In this document: piece after piece, positions 24,376 through 31,495 of the stretch | Layout: every line of letters starts with the position of its first letter | How positions within the stretch are numbered: the first letter of the stretch is position 1 | Assembly: GCF_014695775.1 (NCBI RefSeq) | Contig: NZ_JACJOX010000003.1 | Coordinates: 1 to 33,330 of the forward strand | Source: Leptolyngbya sp. FACHB-60 | Lineage (GTDB): Bacteria > Cyanobacteriota > Cyanobacteriia > Phormidesmidales > Phormidesmidaceae | Length of the DNA: 33,330 nt | Direction: 5' to 3' | Translations under genes and position numbers: made by a program | Notes under the pieces: model-generated | Told to the model about the DNA's origin: nothing | The model's input: the letters and a program-made list of their open reading frames with translations, nothing else | Database searches by the model: none

Positions 24376-25467
24376 TCATTGCCTTGACCCAGCAGTTTTA
24401 CTAGTACTTTTATGAATTGAAGGGATGACATTAATTTGGTGATTTGTTTGGTCGATCGAGATTTTTGCTAGATCAAATTGCTCGATCGCCCAAGCATTTG
24501 TTGATAGATGCAGGCTAATTTGGGCAGCTCGATACTGGCTAGAACTCGATGCCAACGCCGCAGGTAAGAGTAACTGATCAGCTAGATGAAGATCAGCGGG
24601 CATTCCAGTCTTGTGAAAATCTAGAAATTCTTGAACTGCGATCGCTGCCACTTCTTCGGCAGGTAATCCAAGTTTTCCAATGGCTCCAAAGCCTGCTCTT
24701 GTTTGTTCATATTCGGCGGTCAGAAAAATGCCAGCCCCTGCACCCACACCCTTTAATCTTCGTGCTTCCACTTGTGCTTTAAGTTGAGCTTCCTCTAACA
24801 AGTTTTCTGCACGACGTGCCATTCGCTGTGGAATGTGAGACGGGAGTTCAGTAGAGATCGCGAGTCCTTTAATCTTTTGTAGAGATCCACGCTCTAGTAA
24901 CTGAATCGGCTTGAGAGAACCAACCCTACCCCCATTGCCGCTCACTCGAAGTTGAATTTCACCGCCTCCGCGCGGATACCAACCCCAAGCCAGAATTTCA
25001 ACCTCTGCCTGAACTCCCATGCGCTGCAAGGTGGGCAAATACACTTGCTCAATATATGAAGCAGGTGGACTGAAGGGAATAAATGTCCCGCCTCTTAACG
25101 TTACGGTTGAGTTGCCTGCTGTCAATGCTAGGGGAAGTAAAACAGTTTGCAGAATGAGCGTTATGGCTCCGGCTGATCCGGTTCCCAGGGTTTCAGCCAC
25201 ATCAAAGATATAGTTTCCGGCTTGAACTGGTTGTGTCGGAATAAACTCTAGTTGAGTCGAACCAACAGTGTCACCGATAAGTTTTGCCTGACAAAGCACT
25301 GCTGCCGCTCTGACTGCGGTGAGATGTTGGATCGCGAGTCCCGGTTTTGCCCGCCGGGCGCGAACGCGATCAATCCGAATCGGCTGCCCTGTAATCGCCG
25401 CTAAACTGAGGCTTGTTCGCAGGATTTGTCCCCCACCTTCGCCGTAGGAACCATCAATTTTTAACAT
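24376..25467 (-). CDS. rtcA: RNA 3'-terminal phosphate cyclase
   Basis: 363 residues. It converts RNA 3'-phosphates to 2',3'-cyclic phosphates using ATP through an adenylated histidine. The opening IDGSYGEGGGQILRTSLSLA, RARRAKPGLAIQHLTAVRAA, PRGGGEIQLRV and ADLHLADQLLLPAALAS are family signatures. The His in LHLSTNAW (about residue 320) aligns by context with the nucleophilic His-309 of the E. coli enzyme. Length is slightly above the usual 340 because of a Ser/Thr/Lys-rich tail. Its ATG begins one base after the archease stop, so the two are translationally coupled. Confidence 0.95.
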   Translation of the reverse strand: MLKIDGSYGEGGGQILRTSLSLAAITGQPIRIDRVRARRAKPGLAIQHLTAVRAAAVLCQAKLIGDTVGSTQLEFIPTQPVQAGNYIFDVAETLGTGSAGAITLILQTVLLPLALTAGNSTVTLRGGTFIPFSPPASYIEQVYLPTLQRMGVQAEVEILAWGWYPRGGGEIQLRVSGNGGRVGSLKPIQLLERGSLQKIKGLAISTELPSHIPQRMARRAENLLEEAQLKAQVEARRLKGVGAGAGIFLTAEYEQTRAGFGAIGKLGLPAEEVAAIAVQEFLDFHKTGMPADLHLADQLLLPAALASSSSQYRAAQISLHLSTNAWAIEQFDLAKISIDQTNHQINVIPSIHKSTSKTAGSRQ

Positions 25468-25468
25468 A

Positions 25469-25900
25469 TTAAATATCTAGAATGACTTGTGCGCTCCAAC
25501 CTGTGTTGGTCTTTTTCAGTTCAAACTGATGCAGCGTTATCGCTTTGACATCTACTCGCTGGTGATGTCGATCGCGATCCAATCGTTCGCCTTGGGTCGT
25601 TGCGCTCAGACGGTAAATTGATGCCTGTTCTTCGATCTGAACCTGTTGTGCCCTCAGTAAAAGTAGTTCGCTGTCTTTGTAGTAGACAAACTCTTGTAAA
25701 AAGTTGAATAACAATAAGTCGAGGGCATCATCCTCTAGATTGAACGTGCGCGTTTGGGAGGGTGCGATCGCGTCGAGATTTTCAATCATCGTGTTCATTA
25801 CCGCATCCCCAGCTGCTTTGAACACTTCCTCTAAATCGGTTCCCCAGGCATGGAAGGCAATATCTGCCGTTGCAACTTCCTCTAGAAATTCGTAAGGCAT
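25469..25900 (-). CDS. Archease, RtcB activator
   Basis: 143 residues from ATG 25900, chosen for the AGGAG (25910-25914) nine bases upstream; an in-frame ATG at 25927 would overlap the GTPase gene. The sequence PYEFLEEVATADIAFHAWGT, LEEVFKAAGDAVMNTMIENL and the C-terminal VDVKAITLHQFELKKTNTGW fit the archease family. Archease promotes guanylylation and multiple turnover of the RtcB ligase and binds Ca2+ or similar metals through conserved acidic residues (Asp in ATADIAF). It lies between the COG0523 GTPase and rtcA, packed within a few bases of both. Confidence 0.92.
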   Translation of the reverse strand: MPYEFLEEVATADIAFHAWGTDLEEVFKAAGDAVMNTMIENLDAIAPSQTRTFNLEDDALDLLLFNFLQEFVYYKDSELLLLRAQQVQIEEQASIYRLSATTQGERLDRDRHHQRVDVKAITLHQFELKKTNTGWSAQVILDI

Positions 25901-25904
25901 GGGG

Positions 25905-26801
25905 CTATTCTCCTGACGCTCGTTCACAAGCTTGCAGGCGATCGCAAATATCAGACTGAGACTGACTCACTTGTTTGCCAATAAAGACTAGTTCTGTCGC
26001 AGGAGCATCAAACGGCTCTAAATCCCAGCGTCTCGCCACAAAGTTGAAGAGATGCGTACCCTCCGGAAGTTGAATGAACCCTTTTGCTCGATAGACATCA
26101 GAAACGAGCGAATCTGCAAAGGTTTCAAAACAAGCGCGATCGCAAACCAATTGAGAGGTGTAGCTAAACGATTCAAACTCTATCTGATGTTGATGATGCG
26201 GAGCAGGTTGCAATCGTTCTCGACCAATGCCAAACAATAGATCCAGATCAACTTGGCACCGTTCGGTGCGGACAATGACCGCCACTTCATTGAATGACTG
26301 AAGTTTATGGATGACGGTTTCCAACTCAGTTTCCGTCACCAAATCAACTTTGTTCAACAGAATCAGGTCAGCCGATTCAATTTGAATCCGAGTGGTATGC
26401 CCAATTTGGGGATACGCGACTAGTCCATCGGCATCCATCACGGTGACAACCCCATCGAGCCGTACTTGGGGCAAGCTTTCTTGAATATCAAACACTAACG
26501 CATCCGGTTCTGCCACGCCCGTTGTTTCCACAATGATCTGATCCGGATTGACGGTTGCAATAATTTCATCTACCGCCGCTTCAAATTCACCCAACAATGA
26601 ACAACAGACGCAACCGCCGCCCAGATCTGCCATTTCGACATTCTTGCCTTGCAGAATTTTAGTGTCGATCGCAATCTCGCCAAACTCATTCATCAGAATC
26701 GCCAGCTTGCGAGGCACCATGCTCAGGATGTGGCGCAGTAGTGTTGTTTTGCCGCTTCCCAGCGGTCCTGTCACAACGGTTAATGGGGTGCGTCTTGGCA
26801 T
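25905..26801 (-). CDS. COG0523 (CobW/YeiR/ZNG1-like) GTPase metallochaperone candidate
   Basis: 298 residues. P-loop VVTGPLGSGKTTLLRHIL at residues 9-26, switch NEFGEIAIDTKILQG, the metal-binding C-x-C-C in GGGCVCCSLLGEF (about 63-75), Walker B-type ETTGVAEPDALV, and base-specifying NKVDLV. The C-terminal CobW_C-like domain is short (RAKGFIQLPEGTHLFNFVAR). Family members hydrolyse GTP to deliver zinc, cobalt or other metals to client enzymes. The ATG starts three bases after the rtcB stop and the stop falls within the archease leader, so this is an integral operon member. Which metal it binds cannot be told from sequence. Confidence 0.93.
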   Translation of the reverse strand: MPRRTPLTVVTGPLGSGKTTLLRHILSMVPRKLAILMNEFGEIAIDTKILQGKNVEMADLGGGCVCCSLLGEFEAAVDEIIATVNPDQIIVETTGVAEPDALVFDIQESLPQVRLDGVVTVMDADGLVAYPQIGHTTRIQIESADLILLNKVDLVTETELETVIHKLQSFNEVAVIVRTERCQVDLDLLFGIGRERLQPAPHHQHQIEFESFSYTSQLVCDRACFETFADSLVSDVYRAKGFIQLPEGTHLFNFVARRWDLEPFDAPATELVFIGKQVSQSQSDICDRLQACERASGE

Positions 26802-26804
26802 AGT

Positions 26805-28265
26805 TCACCCCTTAATGTTGCCGATCGGCGTTAGCTTTGCGACTCGTTGACTAATGCCTGCCAGTTCTGCCGCTTCGATCACTTCATCTACGTCTTTGTA
26901 AGCGCCGCCTGCTTCCTCTGCTAGTCCTGAGTAAGAAGTACTGCGAACGTAGATGCCCCGTTGCTGCATTTGCTTTTGTAGTACATCTCCGCGCCACATT
27001 TTCCGGGCTTTCGTTCGACTCATGTTCCGTCCGCTCCCGTGAGCCGTGCTATAGAACGTTTGATCGCCAGTCGCAACTCCCGTGAGCAAGTAGGATCCTG
27101 TTTCCATGCTGCCACCAATGATTACGGGTTGTCCTGTTTCTTTGTAGCGTTCTGGGAGATCAGCCATTTCAGGAGCAAAGGCGCGAGTGGCTCCTTTGCG
27201 GTGAACCAGCAGCGATCGCTCCTTGCCATCGACAAAATGCTTTTCTAACTTCGCAGTGTTGTGCGATACATCATAGACAAGGTGCATTCCCAGATCTTCT
27301 GCCGATTGCCCAAACACTTGAGAAAACACTTCCCGAATTCGATGCAAAATGACCTGGCGATTGACAAACGACATATTGATGCCACACTTCATCGCTGCAA
27401 AATAGGCTTGCCCTTCAGGAGAATCAAAAGGAGCACAAGCGAGTTCTCGATCGAGAATCTTAATCCCATACTTGCTATCCATGACTTTAAGAAATCTGAG
27501 CAAGTAATCGGTTGCAACTTGATGCCCAAAGCCTCGACTTCCGCAGTGGAACATGACCACCACTTGATCAGACTTGGTAATTCCCAGCTGCTTTGCCAAC
27601 ACATTGTCAAAAACGTTTTCTCGCTTGGCAACTTGAATTTCCAGATAGTGATTACCTGATCCCAACGTGCCAATTTGATGAACCCCGCGATCGATCGCTT
27701 TCTCACTGATTTTGCTGGCATCGGCTCCCTTGATACACCCCTGCTCTTCCATGAGTTCCAGGTCATCTTCCCAGCCATAGCCATTGTTGATGCACCATTG
27801 CGCGCCTTGCTCAACCACCTTGCGAAATTCGTTGCGCGCGAGTTTTACAAAACCAGTGCTACCGACTCCCGCCGGAACGCGATCGTACAGCTTATCGACC
27901 AGTTCCTTCAGATGAGGCTTCACGTCTTTATACGTTAAGTTCGTCGTCACCAGCCGCATTCCACAATTGATATCAAACCCAATGCCGCCCGGAGAAATGA
28001 CTCCCCCTTGCTCGATGTCCATTGCGGCAACGCCCCCGATCGGAAAGCCATAGCCAAAGTGACCATCGGGCATACACAGCGCGTATTTTGTAATTCCAGG
28101 CAGCGTTGCCACATTCGTAATTTGGTCATAAACGGCATCATCAAGTTCTCGGATCAGCTTTTCTGTGCCATAAAGTCGCGCAGGCACCCGCATCCCCGCT
28201 TTGTAGGATGTAGGAATTTCCCAAATCACATCAGAAACTTGCTTTAAGACCTCGATCGGAGCCAT
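26805..28265 (-). CDS. rtcB: RNA-splicing ligase RtcB
   Basis: 486 residues from ATG 28265, which has AAGGTGA upstream; a start at 28319 would add 18 residues. It joins RNA 2',3'-cyclic phosphate or 3'-phosphate ends to 5'-OH ends using GTP and Mn2+. The core motifs are all there: CMPDGHFGYGFPIGGVAA, GGIGFDINCGMRLV with the metal-ligand Asp and Cys, FHCGSRGFGHQVATDYL, YDVSHNTAKLEKHF, HRKGATRAFAPEM, GGSMETGSYLLTG, and AHGSGRNMSRTKA with the His that becomes guanylylated. The length fits the RtcB family. First gene of rtcB-GTPase-archease-rtcA. Its upstream region contains a 21-bp tandem array, and I see no sigma-54 site or rtcR regulator in the window. Confidence 0.96.
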   Translation of the reverse strand: MAPIEVLKQVSDVIWEIPTSYKAGMRVPARLYGTEKLIRELDDAVYDQITNVATLPGITKYALCMPDGHFGYGFPIGGVAAMDIEQGGVISPGGIGFDINCGMRLVTTNLTYKDVKPHLKELVDKLYDRVPAGVGSTGFVKLARNEFRKVVEQGAQWCINNGYGWEDDLELMEEQGCIKGADASKISEKAIDRGVHQIGTLGSGNHYLEIQVAKRENVFDNVLAKQLGITKSDQVVVMFHCGSRGFGHQVATDYLLRFLKVMDSKYGIKILDRELACAPFDSPEGQAYFAAMKCGINMSFVNRQVILHRIREVFSQVFGQSAEDLGMHLVYDVSHNTAKLEKHFVDGKERSLLVHRKGATRAFAPEMADLPERYKETGQPVIIGGSMETGSYLLTGVATGDQTFYSTAHGSGRNMSRTKARKMWRGDVLQKQMQQRGIYVRSTSYSGLAEEAGGAYKDVDEVIEAAELAGISQRVAKLTPIGNIKG

Positions 28266-28368
28266 CGCATCACCTTCCCATGGCCTACAGCTTGATCTTG
28301 GCGAGCCATACGACATCACGTTTATATCGAATGGAGGATCTGATCGAACACTATTTTTCCTCGATCGA

Positions 28369-28510
28369 GCTTTGGAAGCTCATGCGTCGGCTTCTGAGGT
28401 TCGCGTGTCGGCTTCTGAGGCTCATGCCTCAGCTTTGAGAGTTCGTGGGTTAGCTCTGAAAGCTCTGCGTCAGCTTCGGAAGCTCAGGGGTGAGCTTTGG
28501 GAAGTTGGAG
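28369..28510. repeat. Second tandem array, about 6.5 units of 21 bp
   Basis: Units start at 28369, 28390, 28411, 28432, 28453 (20 bp), 28473 and 28494 (partial). The pattern is near GCTTCTGAGGCTCATGCGTC plus one base. The sequence is unrelated to the 18.84-kb array, but the period is the same. On the minus strand it reads as heptapeptides (HEPQKPT, REPQKPT); the 20-bp unit breaks the frame. It lies 104 bp upstream of rtcB. No other gene is visible in 28266-28571. Confidence 0.9.
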
Positions 28511-28571
28511 GGAGTGCGATCGTAGGTGGAGCGAAGCTTGCGTAGGGAGAGTGCGATCGCCCAGCCTTACC

Positions 28572-28645
28572 CCTTACTTGCAGTCAAGCTTGACGAACAA
28601 CCGCACCAGAGCAATGTTCTGGATCAAATAGCAGGGATAGAATAG
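28572..28645 (+). repeat. Duplicated ~74-bp leader, copy 2, upstream of the TA pair
   Basis: CCTTACTTGCAGTCAAGCTT to AAATAGCAGGGATAGAATAG. The internal hairpin CAGAG-CAATG-TTCTG differs from copy 1 at both sides of one pair (G-C to A-T) and keeps the adjacent pair as G-T. The TAGAAT near the end could be a -10 box. A likely transcription or leader signal for the DUF433 gene that starts 28 bp on. Confidence 0.8.
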
Positions 28646-28673
28646 TGAGTATGGCAGTGCATTTGATACAACC

Positions 28674-28892
28674 ATGATCGATTGGTCTACTTGCCCAGTC
28701 GTTGAGCGCGACCCACAGCGTGTTAGTGGGGCTTGGCTTTTTCGTGGAACGCGTATTGCAGTGTCTGCCCTGTTCGAGAACCTGGAAGACGGTAGCAACG
28801 CTGAGGAATTCGTTCAATGGTTCCCTGGTGTAACGATTGGGCAGGTTCGGGCCGTGCTTGAACACGTAGCTCGAAGCGCAGCGGCTGCGTAA
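28674..28892 (+). CDS. DUF433 protein, antitoxin-type
   Basis: 72 residues, typical DUF433 length. The opening ERDPQRVSGAWLFRGTRIAV (family pattern: dP.v..G.P.i.GTRI.V), ALFENLEDGSNAEEFVQWFP and VTIGQVRAVLEHV form a small helix-turn-helix fold. In cyanobacteria this family is normally paired with a PIN-like DUF5615 protein as a VapBC-style toxin-antitoxin pair, which is the arrangement here: the stop (28890-28892) abuts the next start. As antitoxin it would bind both toxin and promoter DNA. The duplicated leader lies just upstream. Confidence 0.9.
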   Translation: MIDWSTCPVVERDPQRVSGAWLFRGTRIAVSALFENLEDGSNAEEFVQWFPGVTIGQVRAVLEHVARSAAAA

Positions 28893-29213
28893 ATGCGTAT
28901 TTTGTTTGACCAAGGTACTCCCGTACCGCTCAGGTCTCGCCTGCGTGTTCAAGCCGTTGTTACGGCCTACGAAAAAGGTTGGGCTACGTTGCGCAATGGT
29001 GAGCTGCTAGATGCGGCTGAGGCAGAAGGCTTCAAGGTTTTTGTAACTACTGACCAGAATCTGCGGTATCAACAGAATCTGAGCACCAGAAAACTTGCTG
29101 TTGTCGTGCTGAGTACAACAAGCTGGTCACGCATTAAGCGACAGGCAGCCTTAGTCGAATCGACAGTTAATGGTGCGATCGCTGAGCAAGTGAGTTTTGT
29201 GCAAGTGCCGTAG
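28893..29213 (+). CDS. DUF5615 PIN-like protein, toxin-type
   Basis: 106 residues. It begins MRILFDQGTPVPLRSRL, the first acidic residue (D6) of the PIN-like fold, and has EAEGFKVFVTTDQNLRYQQN, the second acidic cluster (TTD.N). PIN domains are metal-dependent RNases. DUF5615 is a short variant whose activity is less well established. It starts at the base after the DUF433 stop. The C-terminal half (AVVVLSTTSWSRIKRQAALV) fits the family. It is followed by sdhA after about 104 bp without a terminator, so it might influence sdhA transcription. Confidence 0.88.
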   Translation: MRILFDQGTPVPLRSRLRVQAVVTAYEKGWATLRNGELLDAAEAEGFKVFVTTDQNLRYQQNLSTRKLAVVVLSTTSWSRIKRQAALVESTVNGAIAEQVSFVQVP

Positions 29214-29317
29214 CATTCAACATCTGGTGCAACTGTGGCTAAGCCATGCACCATCGTGAACGGGCTGAGAGGTCTAAAATAGAGGCACATACCGCGCCTC
29301 ATTCTCCCCACATTCAC

Positions 29318-31228
29318 ATGCTCGACCCCCGCATTCCCGCTGGCCCGCTCAACCAAAAATGGAGCGACTTTAAGGATCACTGCCGCTTGGTCAGCCCCAA
29401 AAATAAGGCCAAGCACACCATTCTGGTCGTTGGCACCGGGCTAGCGGGGGCCTCGGCGGCAGCCACTCTGGCGGAGTTGGGCTACAACGTCAAAAGCTTC
29501 TGCATTCAAGACTCGCCCCGACGCGCCCACAGCATTGCCGCCCAAGGGGGCATTAACGCCACCAAAAACTATCCCAACGATGGTGACAGCGTGTGGCGGC
29601 TGTTCTACGACACCATCAAAGGCGGCGACTACCGCTCTCGCGAGGCCAATGTGCATCGCTTAGCAGAGATCAGCAGCGGCATTATCGACCAGTGCGTGGC
29701 CCAGGGCGTGCCCTTCGCGCGGGAATATGGTGGGTTGCTCGATAACCGCTCCTTTGGCGGTGCCCAGGTGTCGCGCACGTTCTACGCCAAGGGACAAACC
29801 GGGCAGCAGCTGTTGCTGGGGGCCTACAGCGCCATGATGCGCATGGTGCAGGCAGGCAAGATCGAGGTGTATGCTCGCCGCGAAATGCTAGAGCTGGTGG
29901 TGGCTGACGGCAAGGCGCGGGGCATTGTCGTGCGCAACCTGGTGACGGGGGAGCTGGAGCGCTACGCCGGGGATGCGGTGCTGCTCTGCACCGGGGGCTA
30001 CGGCAACGTCTATTACCTCTCGACCAATGCGAAGAACTCCAATGTGACGGCGGCCTGGCGCTGCCATCGGCGGGGAGCCTACTTTGCCAACCCCTGCTAC
30101 ACGCAGATTCATCCTACCTGCATTCCGGTGTCGGGCGATTATCAGTCGAAGCTGACGCTGATGAGCGAGGGACTGCGCAACGACGGGCGGGTGTGGGTGC
30201 CACGGGCGGCTGGGGATACCCGCCATCCTGACGACATTCCCGATGCTGAGCGCGACTATTACTTAGAGAACCGCTACCCTGCTTTTGGCAACCTGGTGCC
30301 TCGGGATGTAGCTTCACGCAATGCCAAGGCAATGACTGATGAAGGGCGCGGCGTGGGTGAGACGGGGCTATCAGTATATTTAGATTTTCGGGATGCGATC
30401 GCCCATCAAGGCCGCGACACCATCGCCGCCCGCTACGGCAACCTGTTCGACATGTACCAGCGCATCTCGGGCGAGAACCCCTACAAGACGCCGATGCGCA
30501 TTTACCCCGCCGTGCACTACACCATGGGTGGCCTGTGGGTTGACTACCACCTGATGAGCACGATTCCCGGTTTGTTTGTGCTGGGCGAGGCAAATTTCTC
30601 TGATCACGGGGCGAACCGGCTAGGGGCTAGCGCGCTGATGCAGGGGTTGGCGGATGGGTATTTTGTGATTCCCTACACGCTGGGCGACTACATTGCGGGG
30701 CAGTCTTTGCCTGCTGTGACCACTGACGACGATGCTTTTGGAGAAGCGGAAGCTAGCGCCAAGGCTCGCATTACCAAGCTGCTGAGCATTCAGGGCAGCA
30801 AGACGGTGATGGAGTTTCACCGCGAGCTGGGCCGCATTGTGTGGGATAACGTGGGTATGGCGCGCAATCGGGAGGGGCTGGAGAGTGCGATCGCCCAGAT
30901 TCAAGACCTGCGGGCCGAGTTTTGGCAAAACCTCAAAATCCCTGGCGAGGCTAACACTCTGAACAAAAACTTGGAGTTTGCCGGGCGCGTGGCAGACTTT
31001 ATCGACCTGGCGGAGCTGATGGCCCGCGATGCTCTGCAACGAGAAGAGTCTTGCGGAGGACACTTTCGCGAAGAGTATCAGACCCCCGATGGCGAGGCGA
31101 AACGCGACGACGAGCATTTTGCCTTTGTGGCAGCGTGGAAGTATGCGGGGGAAGGGCGGATGCCCCAGCTGCACCGCGAAACTCTCGAATTTGAGAATGT
31201 GCAGCTTACCCAGCGCAGCTACAAGTGA
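29318..31228 (+). CDS. sdhA: Succinate dehydrogenase flavoprotein subunit
   Basis: 636 residues from ATG 29318 ([11 protein letters not shown]); an upstream ATG at 29246 adds 24 unlikely residues. The FAD-binding [20 protein letters not shown] is followed by [20 protein letters not shown], whose His should carry the covalent FAD. Active-site blocks are [33 protein letters not shown] and the C-terminal [14 protein letters not shown]. This is the type-B (Bacillus/epsilon-like) flavoprotein, which matches the five-helix sdhC at 18.0-18.8 kb. It oxidises succinate to fumarate at the membrane, with SdhB (not in the window) carrying the Fe-S clusters. High GC third positions mark the return to core chromosome. 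Own strong palindromic terminator. Confidence 0.95.
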   Translation: MLDPRIPAGPLNQKWSDFKDHCRLVSPKNKAKHTILVVGTGLAGASAAATLAELGYNVKSFCIQDSPRRAHSIAAQGGINATKNYPNDGDSVWRLFYDTIKGGDYRSREANVHRLAEISSGIIDQCVAQGVPFAREYGGLLDNRSFGGAQVSRTFYAKGQTGQQLLLGAYSAMMRMVQAGKIEVYARREMLELVVADGKARGIVVRNLVTGELERYAGDAVLLCTGGYGNVYYLSTNAKNSNVTAAWRCHRRGAYFANPCYTQIHPTCIPVSGDYQSKLTLMSEGLRNDGRVWVPRAAGDTRHPDDIPDAERDYYLENRYPAFGNLVPRDVASRNAKAMTDEGRGVGETGLSVYLDFRDAIAHQGRDTIAARYGNLFDMYQRISGENPYKTPMRIYPAVHYTMGGLWVDYHLMSTIPGLFVLGEANFSDHGANRLGASALMQGLADGYFVIPYTLGDYIAGQSLPAVTTDDDAFGEAEASAKARITKLLSIQGSKTVMEFHRELGRIVWDNVGMARNREGLESAIAQIQDLRAEFWQNLKIPGEANTLNKNLEFAGRVADFIDLAELMARDALQREESCGGHFREEYQTPDGEAKRDDEHFAFVAAWKYAGEGRMPQLHRETLEFENVQLTQRSYK

Positions 31229-31231
31229 GCC

Positions 31232-31274
31232 ATACAAAAGCCTATGAAAGCAATGCTTTCATAGGCTTTTGTAT
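31232..31274. terminator. 43-bp near-perfect palindromic terminator after sdhA
   Basis: ATACAAAAGCCTATGAAAGC (31232-31251) and its exact complement GCTTTCATAGGCTTTTGTAT (31255-31274) around AAT. The arms themselves hold A/T tracts, so it can terminate in both directions. It begins 4 bp after the sdhA stop. Confidence 0.92.
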
Positions 31275-31325
31275 TAGCGGTGGTGGGTGCGTAGCATCGG
31301 GTGTAGTTGTAGAGATAACAGTTAA

Positions 31326-31356
31326 GGTTTAGGAGAGCTGGCATCTCTCCTAAACC
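31326..31356. promoter_or_regulatory. 12-bp stem hairpin upstream of the OLD-like gene
   Basis: GGTTTAGGAGAG (31326-31337), loop CTGGCAT, CTCTCCTAAACC (31345-31356), a perfect stem with no T tract. It lies 140 bp before the ATPase gene. It could be an operator, a leader structure or a dispersed repeat. Confidence 0.6.
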
Positions 31357-31495
31357 CCATCTAAATCTATTTCTCACAGAATTTAATTTGCTAGACGCAC
31401 TCTGAAAGTTTAGAACTGCAATATCAAGGCATCCTGAGTAATCAGCGACGATGTACTCTATCTAATAAATTCAGGCACTAAATATTTAAAGATGT

